From Buttiauxella agrestis ATCC 33320 (lineage in GTDB: Bacteria > Pseudomonadota > Gammaproteobacteria > Enterobacterales > Enterobacteriaceae), in the NCBI GenBank assembly GCA_024169445.1, contig JALKFA010000001.1, forward strand, positions 3,596,001 through 3,660,000: DNA of 64,000 nt, in the 5' to 3' direction. Positions 42,133 to 50,920 of the stretch are shown in pieces. The notes beneath the pieces are model-generated. The model did no database searches. It was not told where the DNA came from and saw only the letters and a program-made list of their open reading frames with translations. The stretch's first letter is position 1. Each line of letters opens with the position of its first letter. A program made the translations under genes and the position numbers.

Positions 42133-43506
42133 TTACTTCAACAAACGAACTTTAACGGATTTGCCTTTGATTTTACCCTGCTGCAATTGCTTCCAGGCAT
42201 GACGTGCAACGGATTCACGAACCGCGACATAAACGTGCATTGGATGAACATCAATCTTACCGATATCCGCACCATCCAGCCCCATATCACCGGTCAATGC
42301 ACCTAGGATATCACCCGGACGCATTTTCGCTTTCTTGCCACCATCGATGCAGAGTGTAGTCATGGTCGCTTCAAGCGGCTTAATGCTGCCGCCCGTTGGG
42401 GCTGGTTGCCAGTTCAGAGACAAATTCAGCATTTCAGCTAACACACTGGCACGCTGTGCTTCTTCTGGAGCGCACAGGCTAATCGCCAGGCCGCTTTCGC
42501 CTGCACGAGCAGTACGCCCGATGCGGTGAACGTGAACTTCTGGATCCCACGACAACTCGTAGTTAATGACCATTTCCAGTGCTTTGATATCCAGACCACG
42601 CGCGGCAACATCGGTCGCCACCAGCACGCGGCTGCTGCCATTGGCGAAACGCACCAGCGTTTGGTCGCGGTCGCGCTGTTCCATATCACCGTGTAGCGCC
42701 AACACACTTTGGTTGCTTTCCGTCAGCGCATCGCATACGGCCTGGCAATCTTTTTTGGTATTACAGAACACGACACAAGACGCAGGCTGATGCTTGCTGA
42801 GTAATTTTTGCAACAGGCTGATTTTGCCGCTGCGGGAGATTTCATAAAACTGCTGCTCAACAGACGGCAATTCGTCTACTGAATCAATTTCGATAGTTTC
42901 TGGCGTGCGCTGCACACGAGAACTGATAGCGGCAATGGCGGTTGGCCACGTTGCGGAGAACAGCAACGTTTGCCTGTCTTGCGGCGCATGGCTGATGACT
43001 TCGTCAATTGCATCCGCAAAGCCCATATCCAACATCCGGTCAGCTTCATCCAGTACCAGTGTTTGCAGGGCATCTAAATTAACGGTCTCTTTTTTCAGGT
43101 GATCGAGCAAACGACCTGGCGTTGCCACAATCACATGAGGCGCGTGTTGCAGCGAGTCGCGCTGCGCACCAAACGGCTGGCCACCACAAAGCGTCAACAC
43201 TTTGATATTTGGCATATAGCGCGCGAGACGACGTAGCTCTTTCGCCACCTGGTCTGCGAGTTCACGAGTTGGGCATAACACTAACGATTGAGTAATAAAC
43301 TGGCTGGCATCAATGTGTTGCAGCAAGCCCAGACCGAATGCTGCCGTTTTACCACTGCCAGTTTTCGCCTGTGCACGGACATCTTTCCCAGCCAGAATCG
43401 CGGGTAATGCGGCCGCCTGAACAGGCGTCATGGTGTGGTAACCAAGTTCGGTGAGATTGGCGAGTTGTTCTGCTGGCAGAACGTTTAGGGTAGAAAAAGA
43501 TGTCAC
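42133..43506 (-). CDS. dbpA: ATP-dependent RNA helicase DbpA
   Basis: The 457-aa DEAD-box helicase binds hairpin 92 of 23S rRNA and helps mature the large ribosomal subunit. All helicase motifs are in place: Q-motif (YHTMTPVQAAALP), AKTGSGKT, PTRELADQV, ATPGRLLD, DEAD (VLDEADRMLDMGF), SAT, and VATDVAARGLD with HRIGRTARAG. The C-terminal 75 residues form the rRNA-binding domain (PGDILGALTGDMGLDGADIG). Confidence 0.96.
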   Translation of the reverse strand: MTSFSTLNVLPAEQLANLTELGYHTMTPVQAAALPAILAGKDVRAQAKTGSGKTAAFGLGLLQHIDASQFITQSLVLCPTRELADQVAKELRRLARYMPNIKVLTLCGGQPFGAQRDSLQHAPHVIVATPGRLLDHLKKETVNLDALQTLVLDEADRMLDMGFADAIDEVISHAPQDRQTLLFSATWPTAIAAISSRVQRTPETIEIDSVDELPSVEQQFYEISRSGKISLLQKLLSKHQPASCVVFCNTKKDCQAVCDALTESNQSVLALHGDMEQRDRDQTLVRFANGSSRVLVATDVAARGLDIKALEMVINYELSWDPEVHVHRIGRTARAGESGLAISLCAPEEAQRASVLAEMLNLSLNWQPAPTGGSIKPLEATMTTLCIDGGKKAKMRPGDILGALTGDMGLDGADIGKIDVHPMHVYVAVRESVARHAWKQLQQGKIKGKSVKVRLLK

Positions 43507-43859
43507 AGTTATACTCTCAATTAATGGGCTGTCAGACAGCGTCTGGCGCGCATGTTAGCAGATTTGAGGGGGCTTCGCGGCAGTTTCCAGCAAAAGGAAG
43601 GCAATTAAAGGTACGACCTATATTTAAGTTGCAGCAGTCGATCCTGAATTGAATAAAGCCAGATGTGGGTAAAATATTGTGTTTTGTGCAAACGGTATCC
43701 GAAACGGACCAGGTAATAATGGATAAGTTTGGATTTACAGATATTAAACGGTGGTTAAACGAATATAAGTAAATTCTCATACAGCTAATCGCAAGGCTGT
43801 AAATCCCTATATTTCAATGCGAGACTACGCGAAGTTCACACATAAAAAATAGGGTTGTT
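43507..43859. other. Divergent space between dbpA and bor
   Basis: No gene is seen in this 353-bp stretch. It contains the dbpA promoter side and a candidate PhoP box (43745-43761). An 82-codon minus frame here has no support. Confidence 0.55.
43745..43761 (-). promoter_or_regulatory. Candidate PhoP box upstream of bor
   Basis: On the minus strand CGTTTA-N5-CGTTTA forms a direct repeat with the 11-bp period of the PhoP box (T/GGTTTA-N5-T/GGTTTA), one mismatch in each half. It lies about 100 bp before the bor start. E. coli borD is known as a PhoP-controlled gene. Confidence 0.5.
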
Positions 43860-44150
43860 ATGAAAAAGTTAATGATAGCGGTAGTAGCAGCAGCGGCATT
43901 ATCTGGTTGTGCACAGCAGACTTTCACAATTAACAAAGATATTGCTGAGAAACCACAGCAAACAACGACACATCACTTCTTTGTTAGCGGAATTGGCCAG
44001 ACCAAAACTGTTGATGCGGCGGCTGTATGTGGCGGTGCAGATAAAGTGGTTCGTACTGAAGTTCAACAAACGTTTGCCGATGGTTTCCTGGGCTTTATTA
44101 CCTTTGGTATCTATACCCCACGTGACGCACGCGTTTACTGCTCTAAATAA
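43860..44150 (+). CDS. Bor-family lipoprotein (lambda Bor/Iss type)
   Basis: The 96-aa protein has a lipoprotein signal peptide with lipobox LSGC (lipidated Cys17), then QQTFTINKD, the strongly conserved THHFFVSGIGQTKTVDAA, CGGADKVVRTEVQQTF and GFITFGIYTPRDARVYC. This matches lambda Bor, an outer-membrane lipoprotein linked to serum survival and encoded by prophages. No other phage genes are nearby, so it is a domesticated copy between dbpA and ttcA. Confidence 0.9.
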   Translation: MKKLMIAVVAAAALSGCAQQTFTINKDIAEKPQQTTTHHFFVSGIGQTKTVDAAAVCGGADKVVRTEVQQTFADGFLGFITFGIYTPRDARVYCSK

Positions 44151-44378
44151 GTATCATTGCCGGTGTCATTCACCGGCAGTTAATTATAAAAATAACCTTC
44201 CAGAATGATGCTATCCGACTATTGTCAGGCTGGCTGAAACGACAACCGTACTTCACTTGATGTTCATACCTCTTCCGAAACAGCGGTTACTGCAAAACGT
44301 GCTGGCATTCGGCGCGCTAATCCGTACCATACACGCCAGAATTACGCGTTATGCGTGTTGGTTTAGCCTGAGAACTTC

Positions 44379-45299
44379 ATGACCAGTCAAAAAGAAACTT
44401 ACAACCTGAACAAATTACAGAAGCGCCTGCGTCGTAACGTGGGTGAAGCGATCGCTGATTACAATATGATTGAAGAAGGCGACCGCATTATGGTCTGCCT
44501 GTCTGGCGGCAAAGACAGCTACACCATGCTGGAAATTCTGCGCAATTTGCAGCAGAGCGCGCCAATCAACTTCAGCCTGGTTGCCGTTAACCTCGATCAG
44601 AAACAACCGGGGTTCCCTGAGCATATCCTGCCCCAGTATCTGGAAAGCATCGGCGTTGAGTACAAAATCGTCGAAGAAAACACTTACAGCATCGTCAAAG
44701 ATAAGATCCCAGAAGGCAAAACCACCTGCTCGCTGTGCTCTCGTTTACGCCGTGGCATTCTTTATCGTACTGCTACTGAGTTGGGCGCGACGAAAATCGC
44801 CCTGGGTCATCACCGCGACGACATCCTCCAGACGCTGTTCCTGAATATGTTCTACGGCGGCAAGATGAAAGGCATGCCACCAAAGCTGATGAGCGATGAC
44901 GGCAAGCATATTGTGATTCGTCCGCTGGCTTACTGCCGTGAAAAAGACATCGAGCGCTTTGCCATAGCTCGTGAGTACCCGATTATTCCGTGTAATTTAT
45001 GCGGTTCGCAGCCGAATCTGCAACGTCAGGTGATAGGCGATATGCTGCGTGACTGGGATAAACGCTACCCTGGCCGTATCGAAACCATGTTCAGTGCGAT
45101 GCAGAATGTGGTGCCTTCACACATGTGTGATACCGAACTGTTTGACTTTAAAGGTCTTCAACATGGTGCCGATGTGGTTGATGGCGGTGATTTAGCCTTT
45201 GACCGCGAAGAGTTGCCGATGCAACCCGTGGGCTGGCAACCAGAAGAAGACGACAACGAGCAACCTTTGCAGCGCCTGGATATTCTCGAAATCAAATAA
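44379..45299 (+). CDS. ttcA: tRNA 2-thiocytidine synthetase TtcA
   Basis: TtcA thiolates C32 of several tRNAs, using ATP and a 4Fe-4S cluster. The 306-aa protein has the PP-loop SGGKDS (42-47), the CxxC pair C117/C120 in TTCSLCSR, and C205/C208 (IIPCNLCGS), which provide cluster ligands. The 5' end of E. coli ttcA holds the attachment core of the Rac prophage; here the same stretch (44391-44413) is uninterrupted. Confidence 0.96.
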   Translation: MTSQKETYNLNKLQKRLRRNVGEAIADYNMIEEGDRIMVCLSGGKDSYTMLEILRNLQQSAPINFSLVAVNLDQKQPGFPEHILPQYLESIGVEYKIVEENTYSIVKDKIPEGKTTCSLCSRLRRGILYRTATELGATKIALGHHRDDILQTLFLNMFYGGKMKGMPPKLMSDDGKHIVIRPLAYCREKDIERFAIAREYPIIPCNLCGSQPNLQRQVIGDMLRDWDKRYPGRIETMFSAMQNVVPSHMCDTELFDFKGLQHGADVVDGGDLAFDREELPMQPVGWQPEEDDNEQPLQRLDILEIK

Positions 45300-45307
45300 A
45301 CACCTCG

Positions 45308-45331
45308 TCCCTCTCTCGCCCGAGAGAGGGA
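45308..45331. terminator. Hairpin between ttcA and the small proline-rich ORF
   Basis: TCCCTCTCTCG (45308-45318) and CGAGAGAGGGA (45321-45331) form a perfect 11-bp stem between convergent genes, without a clear T-run. Confidence 0.6.
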
Positions 45332-45336
45332 ATTCC

Positions 45337-45486
45337 CTACATGTGCGGTGGCGGATCAATAATCGGCTTTGGGTCGGGGTCTAACGGATCGGGAAGTGGT
45401 TGCGGTCTTGGGATCGGGTCTGGAACGGGAGTCGGTTCACTCGGAAAGGTCGGGTCGCTCATCGTTAGGCTTCGATATGCAGTCAT
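45337..45486 (-). CDS. 49-aa proline-rich small protein
   Basis: ATG 45486 is preceded by a perfect ribosome site (AGGAGG, 5 nt). The 49-residue product starts MTAYRSLTMSDPTFPSEP and continues as a string of Pro-Asp-Pro units (PVPDPIPRPQ, PLPDPLDPDP, IIDPPPHM), about one third proline. It would be extended and acidic, with no signal peptide. I know no function. The stop lies just before the hairpin 45308-45331, and the gene lies downstream of fnrS on the same strand, beyond the fnrS terminator. Confidence 0.62.
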   Translation of the reverse strand: MTAYRSLTMSDPTFPSEPTPVPDPIPRPQPLPDPLDPDPKPIIDPPPHM

Positions 45487-45548
45487 GATTGCCTCCTGTA
45501 GTACTCCGTTGAAACACGTTCCTTAAGCATAGACAACAAATCGCAGAC

Positions 45549-45667
45549 AAAAAAAAGCCGACTTATAGTCGGCTCGTACGAATCAATTGTGCTATGCAGT
45601 AATTCTAAAAAAGGAAGTAAGACAATATGGAGCGCAACGCCCATCGCTTGACGTTGCATTCACCTGC
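45549..45667 (-). ncRNA. fnrS: FnrS, anaerobically induced small RNA
   Basis: On the minus strand the 119-nt segment starts GCAGGTGAATGCAACGTCAA and runs through GGGCGTTGCGCTCCATATTG to the terminator stem AGCCGAC/GTCGGCT followed by eight Ts (45549-45556). This is E. coli FnrS nearly base for base in its 5' half. FnrS is an Hfq-bound RNA made under FNR/ArcA control that represses mRNAs of aerobic functions such as sodB and maeA. In E. coli it also lies next to zntB. Confidence 0.93.
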
Positions 45668-45702
45668 GAGAGAGATAGTGCCTTGAACCGACGTTCCATT
45701 TA

Positions 45703-45716
45703 TTGACCTCGCTCAA
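45703..45716 (-). promoter_or_regulatory. FNR site of fnrS
   Basis: TTGAGCGAGGTCAA (minus strand) fits TTGAT-N4-ATCAA with one change in each half. Its centre is about 42 bp upstream of the inferred fnrS start, the class II FNR-activator position. Confidence 0.85.
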
Positions 45717-45762
45717 TTATCACCGCCTTTTTTAGTCCGCCTGATGTTAAAAATGTTAAATT

Positions 45763-46746
45763 TTACAGCCATTTACTACGATGTAACCACCAGGCAACAC
45801 CACCTATAAGAACCACCAACATGATGCAGAACATGCTGAAACCAAAATGCCAGCCGCCGCCAGGAATTCCACCTAAATTCACCCCAAATAACCCAGTCAA
45901 AAATGTGCTGGGTAAAAAGACCATCGCCATCAACGACATGGTGTAAGTGCGTCGCCCCATCGCTTCCTGCATCACCTGAGCGATTTCGTCCGTCATCACA
46001 GCGGTACGCGCAATACACGCATCTATTTCATCCAGTCCGCGCCCTAACCTGTCGGAAATATCCTGCATCCGGCGACGATGATCGTCGGTCATCCACGGTA
46101 AGCGTTCGCTGGAAAGCCGGGCGTAAACATCACGTTGTGGTGCCATATAACGGCGCATTACGATCAGTTGTTTGCGCAGCAGGGCAAGATAGCCGCGTGG
46201 CGGGATTTGCTGGTCAAGCAGGTTATCTTCCAGGTCGATGATTTTATCGTGCAGCTGTTCGATAAATTCGCTGGCGTGATCGGTCAGCGCATCACAAACA
46301 TCCACCAGCCAGGAGCCGCTGTCGTTCGGGCCTGCGCCCTCTTTAAGATCGTTGACCACATCATCCAGCGCTAATACCTGTCGCTGACGCGTAGAGACAA
46401 TCAGCCGTTCATCGATATACAAACGCATGGCGACAAGCTGGTCCGGGCGTTCATCTGTGCTACCGTTAATGCAACGCAGAGTGATAAGAGTGCCCTCTCC
46501 TATGCGTGACACGCGCGGGCGCAAGCTTTCCCCTGCCAGAGCATCGCGAGCATAATTTGGTAGCACTGACGTCTTCGCCAGCCAGTTCGCACTCTCTGAA
46601 TGGGTATAATTCAAATGCAGCCAGGCAGGATGCTCAGCATCAATAGTGTCGTTACTCTCGATGCTATCGACACCGCCTTTGCCATCCAATTGCCAGGCAA
46701 ATACAGCATCCGGCACAATTAACTGATGTCCCTTGATGGTTTCCAC
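45763..46746 (-). CDS. zntB: Zinc transporter ZntB
   Basis: The 327-aa CorA/MIT-family protein has a large cytoplasmic domain and two C-terminal helices (about 265-285 and 297-317) with the [10 protein letters not shown] pore motif (GxN type). ZntB moves Zn2+ across the inner membrane; recent work on E. coli ZntB favours proton-linked uptake. It stands alone, with fnrS downstream on the same strand. Confidence 0.95.
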   Translation of the reverse strand: METIKGHQLIVPDAVFAWQLDGKGGVDSIESNDTIDAEHPAWLHLNYTHSESANWLAKTSVLPNYARDALAGESLRPRVSRIGEGTLITLRCINGSTDERPDQLVAMRLYIDERLIVSTRQRQVLALDDVVNDLKEGAGPNDSGSWLVDVCDALTDHASEFIEQLHDKIIDLEDNLLDQQIPPRGYLALLRKQLIVMRRYMAPQRDVYARLSSERLPWMTDDHRRRMQDISDRLGRGLDEIDACIARTAVMTDEIAQVMQEAMGRRTYTMSLMAMVFLPSTFLTGLFGVNLGGIPGGGWHFGFSMFCIMLVVLIGGVAWWLHRSKWL

Positions 46747-46913
46747 TGCATTTCTCCACGTGTGACCACATTAATGCAGTTAGTCTAGCCGTCTTCTTTT
46801 GTTATGTAACTCGGAAAAATAGGCAAACACGCTGAATTTGCTCAATAAATAATGTTACATTTCTGTTGGTTTTTTAAATATTGCAATGCCAAAGCGGCAT
46901 ACGGAGATAAGCT

Positions 46914-48053
46914 TTGCGAGAAAGACGTAACGAGAGTCCTGATTTAGACTTTCGCCTTAAGAGCATGCGACAGCGCGCTATCACCGTGAGCGGCCCATGG
47001 TTTCTATGGGTTAACCTATTGTTCTGTTTATTTATATTAGGCCGTCATTATTTCTCACCACTGAAGCAAGTGGCCAGTATTACGCAGTCTTACCCCGCTA
47101 TGGAAATCATCATGGCGCTGATTCTGGTTATTGCATCGTCGGCAATTTTTATTCTGCGTATGGCCCATGATCAATATGCGGAGTGGTTGAGCAAGTTTCT
47201 GCACGGAGCCCTAATGTGCATCAGCGCGTTATGGGTGGGCTGTTTTTACTTGTTTCTCGCCAGCGGTGATTCACGGATTGTTTTTCCCTTCGCGGCGTTA
47301 CTGATTTTCACTGCGCTAATTTCACTTTATTTTGATGGCCGCGTGTTGCTCAGTTTCACTTTGCCTATTTGGGTGGTGATTCTGATATGTAATTTTGTCT
47401 ACCCCTCAGAACTGACCGTACTCAATGCCTTACTCTACGTGCTGCTGGCCTGTCTTTTTGAGTCTGGACGCCGGATTTTGCGCGGCTGGTTTGTGTTGGC
47501 CATCAACCGCGAGCAAGAAAACAGAGTACTGATTAAGCAATTACAGAATCTGGCGAACCACGACCCACTGACTGGCCTTGCCAATCGCCGTTCTTTCCAC
47601 TTGCTGTTGGATAAAGCAATGCAACGCCACGAGCAATGCGGTACGTCCGTATCGTTAATTATGTTGGATGTCGATTATTTTAAGAAATATAACGACCATT
47701 ACGGGCATCAGGCGGGTGACGAGTGTCTGGTGAAGATTGCAAAATGCCTTGAGGCTGCAACACGTTCAATACATGATGTTGCCGCACGTTTTGGCGGAGA
47801 GGAATTTATTATATTGCTGCCTGAAGCCAATCAGCAGCAGGCCATTGAAGTGGCAAAACGAATCCAACAAAATATCCAGGATCTGGCGATTCAACATGCC
47901 GCCTCGCCTGTCGCACCTTATGTAACCATGAGCCTGGGTATTACGAATTTAACACCTGCGACTAACGCAACGCGTTTTATCGCACAAGCCGATGCGGCGT
48001 TGTATAAAGCTAAAGAAGCGGGCCGCAACCAGTGGCAAATTTTTTCTAACTGA
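46914..48053 (+). CDS. Membrane diguanylate cyclase (GGDEF)
   Basis: The 379-aa protein starts with TTG 46914 (GGAG 7 nt before; an ATG 17 codons later lacks such a site). Six or so helices fill residues 25-195, then the cyclase domain starts at DPLTGLANRRSF. The active site ARFGGEEF is intact. The residue in place of the first arginine of the inhibitory RxxD site is serine (SIHD), so product inhibition is probably missing. The membrane part is not one I can name. It is followed after 14 bp by a YoaK-like small protein. It could feed c-di-GMP to NfrB. Confidence 0.9.
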   Translation: MRERRNESPDLDFRLKSMRQRAITVSGPWFLWVNLLFCLFILGRHYFSPLKQVASITQSYPAMEIIMALILVIASSAIFILRMAHDQYAEWLSKFLHGALMCISALWVGCFYLFLASGDSRIVFPFAALLIFTALISLYFDGRVLLSFTLPIWVVILICNFVYPSELTVLNALLYVLLACLFESGRRILRGWFVLAINREQENRVLIKQLQNLANHDPLTGLANRRSFHLLLDKAMQRHEQCGTSVSLIMLDVDYFKKYNDHYGHQAGDECLVKIAKCLEAATRSIHDVAARFGGEEFIILLPEANQQQAIEVAKRIQQNIQDLAIQHAASPVAPYVTMSLGITNLTPATNATRFIAQADAALYKAKEAGRNQWQIFSN

Positions 48054-48067
48054 CAAATGAGATAAAA

Positions 48068-48166
48068 ATGAAAATTGGCGTTCTGTTTCCTATTGCGATC
48101 ATCATTGCTGCAATCGTCTTCATCACCTGGTTTATTGTCGGCGGCTACGCAACCTCAACCTCCTGA
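48068..48166 (+). CDS. yoaK: YoaK-like 32-aa membrane peptide
   Basis: The frame starts 14 bp after the cyclase stop, with GAG upstream, and encodes MKIGVLFPIAIIIAAIVFIT followed by WFIVGGYATSTS. Length, the single helix and the FPxxI...WFxxGGYA pattern match E. coli YoaK. In E. coli yoaK lies beside the c-di-GMP genes yeaI and dgcJ. The recurrence next to a different cyclase suggests a functional partner of membrane GGDEF proteins. Confidence 0.8.
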   Translation: MKIGVLFPIAIIIAAIVFITWFIVGGYATSTS

Positions 48167-48183
48167 AACGCAGTTTACTAAGG

Positions 48184-48214
48184 CTTATCCGCCCTTTTTA
48201 GTCGCGCGGATAAG
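48184..48214. repeat. REP-like palindrome / terminator
   Basis: CTTATCCGC (48184-48192) pairs with GCGGATAAG (48206-48214), between the yoaK-like gene and the convergent mppA. Confidence 0.6.
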
Positions 48215-48228
48215 CGTAGTGTTACCGG

Positions 48229-49848
48229 TTAATGTGCCACGATATACATGGTGCGGCTGTACGCAACATCTTCAGGGTTATTAATCGGATAACCTTTCAG
48301 CCACGGTTTGATCAAGCGACCATTGGTGTATTGATAAATCGGGGCGATTGGCGCCTGTTCCTGAATGATTCGCTCAGCCTGGTTGTAATCTTTATTCCGC
48401 GCAACATCCGTTGTTTCCTGGCTTGCCTGTTGCATCAGCTTGTCATATTCCGGCGAATTGAAGCGCGAAATATTACCGCTGTGAGTAGAAGTTAACAGTG
48501 ACAAGAAGGTGGATGGTTCATTGTAATCACCAACCCAGGACGCACGAATAACATCGAAATTGCCGGTATTACGGCTGTCGATATACGTTTTCCATTCCTG
48601 GTTTTGCAGTTTCACGTCCACGCCAAGGTTCTTCTTCCACATAGATGCCACCGCAATAGCAATCTTCTGATGGTTTTCCGAAGTGTTGTACAGCAGTGTC
48701 AGATTAAGTGGTTTGTTGGGGCCATAACCTGCCGCTTGCAGCAAAGTTTTTGCCTGAGCGTTGGCCTCTTCCTGGCTCATTTGCTCAAATGGTGAAGGTT
48801 CTGGTTTAAAACCTGCGGTCACATCAGGGGTAAAGCGCCACGCTGGCTTCTCACCGGTACCCAACACCTTATCTGCCATGATGTGACGGTCAATGGTCAT
48901 GCTCAGAGCCAGGCGAACGCGTGCATCAGCGGTTGGCCCTTTCTGGGTATTAAACGCGTAGTAATACGTTCCTAATTGTGGCGGCGTATAAACCTGGCCT
49001 GGAATATCTTTTAGCAGCTTTTGGTAGAGATTTTTTGGGAAGGATTCGGTGATATCGATATCCCCTGCCAGGTAACGTTTGGTCGCTGACGACTCCTGGT
49101 TAATCGGAATAAAGGTCACCTGGGTAATGACCGTTTTGCTGTTATCCCAGTAATTTTTGTTCTGCACCGCGACCAGTTTTTCGTTCACAACACGGTCTTT
49201 CAGGGTGTACGCACCATTGCCCACCAAATTACCGGGTTTGGTCCAGTCGTTACCGAATTTCTCTACCACTGCTTTGGGTACTGGATAGAACGAGAAGTTG
49301 GCCGTCAGATTGGGGAAATATGGCACCGGTTTATCCAACTGGATGCGCAATGTTCTGGCATCGACTGCCGTTACACCCAGTTTATCTGCTGGCATTTTTC
49401 CATCTATGATAGCTTGCGCATTATTGATACCCGCAAGGGCGGCAAACCAGGCGAAAGGTGAAGTGTTTTTTGGGTCAACGAGGCGCTGCCAGCTATAGAC
49501 GAAATCTTGTGCTGTGACTGGCGTACCGTCCGACCAACGTGCGTCATTGCGTAAAGTAAATGTCCAGGTGCGGTTGTCATTACTTTGCCATTTGGTGGCC
49601 ACACCAGGCTCCAGTTGCCCTTTTTCGTTTTGGTTTACCAGGCCTTCAAACAGATCGCGAATGACCTGAATTTCTGGTAATCCCACCGCTTTTACCGGGT
49701 CCAGAGAAGCAGGCTCATCTTTGATATGGCGCACCAGACTCTGGTCGGAGGCAAGTTGAGTCCCTGCAGGAATATCTGCTGCCCAGGCCTGTGAAAACGA
49801 GCAAGCGAGTGTTAATGCACAAGTGGTGATACGAAACCGATTTCTCAT
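48229..49848 (-). CDS. mppA: Murein tripeptide-binding protein MppA
   Basis: The 539-aa periplasmic protein has a signal peptide (1-23) and the SBP_bac_5 fold of OppA: EPASLDPVKAVGLPE, LRNDARWSDGTPVTAQDFVY, then LVGNGAYTLKDRVVNEKLV and the C-terminal GYPINNPEDVAYSRTMY. It binds L-Ala-gamma-D-Glu-meso-DAP released from the wall and delivers it to the OppBCDF permease. Its neighbour mpaA hydrolyses the same peptide, so both act in murein recycling. Confidence 0.94.
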   Translation of the reverse strand: MRNRFRITTCALTLACSFSQAWAADIPAGTQLASDQSLVRHIKDEPASLDPVKAVGLPEIQVIRDLFEGLVNQNEKGQLEPGVATKWQSNDNRTWTFTLRNDARWSDGTPVTAQDFVYSWQRLVDPKNTSPFAWFAALAGINNAQAIIDGKMPADKLGVTAVDARTLRIQLDKPVPYFPNLTANFSFYPVPKAVVEKFGNDWTKPGNLVGNGAYTLKDRVVNEKLVAVQNKNYWDNSKTVITQVTFIPINQESSATKRYLAGDIDITESFPKNLYQKLLKDIPGQVYTPPQLGTYYYAFNTQKGPTADARVRLALSMTIDRHIMADKVLGTGEKPAWRFTPDVTAGFKPEPSPFEQMSQEEANAQAKTLLQAAGYGPNKPLNLTLLYNTSENHQKIAIAVASMWKKNLGVDVKLQNQEWKTYIDSRNTGNFDVIRASWVGDYNEPSTFLSLLTSTHSGNISRFNSPEYDKLMQQASQETTDVARNKDYNQAERIIQEQAPIAPIYQYTNGRLIKPWLKGYPINNPEDVAYSRTMYIVAH

Positions 49849-50205
49849 CAGTGCCCCTTTAGTTGTTTATTTTTGTAAGAGTAATACCTTGCCCAGATCG
49901 AACCATTAATGTAGCGCAATTACTTGTTTTGCCAATAAGAAAAACACCCCGCCAAGATGCAATTTATGTGGAGCATCTCACTCAAATGACCTTTTTACTC
50001 TTCCTGCGGGCATAATTTCGAATTCTTCTTGCGCACCGTTTAAACGCATTTTTTAAACCTCTTAAGCTGTCTCCATTTGAAAGTGAGGTGGCCGGATACC
50101 CAGCCTTAAGATACATAATGGCCTGGCATACAGTTGTTTCAGATGAGATTTTAACTAAACACTGCTATTAATAATGTCTTGCAACTCGTCACAGTAAGGA
50201 CATTT
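49849..50205. other. Divergent space between mppA and mpaA
   Basis: No gene is seen in the 357 bp. It should hold both promoters. No repeat or clear terminator is visible. Confidence 0.55.
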
Positions 50206-50916
50206 ATGCCCGGTCATCGCCCTCGCCCGCAACGAGGACATCTCCCTCCAGGAAGCGAACGCTTTGGAAAATCAGTTTTCGGCGCTCCGCTTATCTGGTT
50301 CCCAGCAGCACCCAGTGAGCAACGCAGCGGTTTGATCATTGCCGGAACACATGGCGATGAAAACGCAGCGATGGTCACGCTGTCCTGCGCACTGCGCACT
50401 CTTGAGCCTGAACATCGCCGCCATCATGTGGTGCTAGCGGTGAATCCTGACGGCTGCCAGTTGGGTTTGCGCGCCAATGCCAACGGAGTGGATTTGAATC
50501 GAAATTTCCCGGCTGCCAACTGGAAATCGGGCGAAACGGTTTATCGCTGGAACAGTAGCGCTGACAAACGTGATGTCGTGCTGTCGACGGGTAATAAACC
50601 GGCGTCCGAACCGGAAACCGCAGCGCTGTGCCAGTTAATTCACACCTTGCAGCCCGCGTGGATTGTCTCTTTCCATGACCCACTGGGATGTATCGAAGAT
50701 CCTGATAACTCGGTACTCGGAACCTGGCTTGCCAAAGCGTTTGAATTACCGCTGGTGACCAGCGTAGGCTACGAAACGCCCGGTTCATTTGGCAGCTGGT
50801 GCGCAGATTTAGGCTTGCCGTGTATTACCGCAGAATTCCCGCCCATCTCAGCTGACGAAGCGAGTGAGCGGTATCTGGATGCCATGATGGGCTTACTGCA
50901 TTGGCAGAAGTCATAG
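50206..50916 (+). CDS. mpaA: Murein peptide amidase A
   Basis: MpaA removes meso-DAP from the cell-wall tripeptide in the cytoplasm. From ATG 50206 (AGGA upstream) it has 236 aa and is an M14 carboxypeptidase: zinc ligands H49 and E52 (GTHGDEN) and H157 (SFHDPL), NRNFPAANW in the pocket, and catalytic E210 (ITAEFPP). The frame opens at 50179 but the extension is not conserved. YcjG, acting on the product L-Ala-D-Glu, is encoded convergently 4 bp away. Confidence 0.94.
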   Translation: MPGHRPRPQRGHLPPGSERFGKSVFGAPLIWFPAAPSEQRSGLIIAGTHGDENAAMVTLSCALRTLEPEHRRHHVVLAVNPDGCQLGLRANANGVDLNRNFPAANWKSGETVYRWNSSADKRDVVLSTGNKPASEPETAALCQLIHTLQPAWIVSFHDPLGCIEDPDNSVLGTWLAKAFELPLVTSVGYETPGSFGSWCADLGLPCITAEFPPISADEASERYLDAMMGLLHWQKS

Positions 50917-50920
50917 AAAT

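Noticed and set aside
43532-43780. 82-codon minus ORF upstream of dbpA
   Set aside because: No ribosome site, odd composition, and it covers the probable PhoP box and promoter region.
45341-45526. 61-codon plus-strand Gly/Ser-rich ORF
   Set aside because: It is the antisense of the proline-rich small ORF, which has the far better ribosome site.
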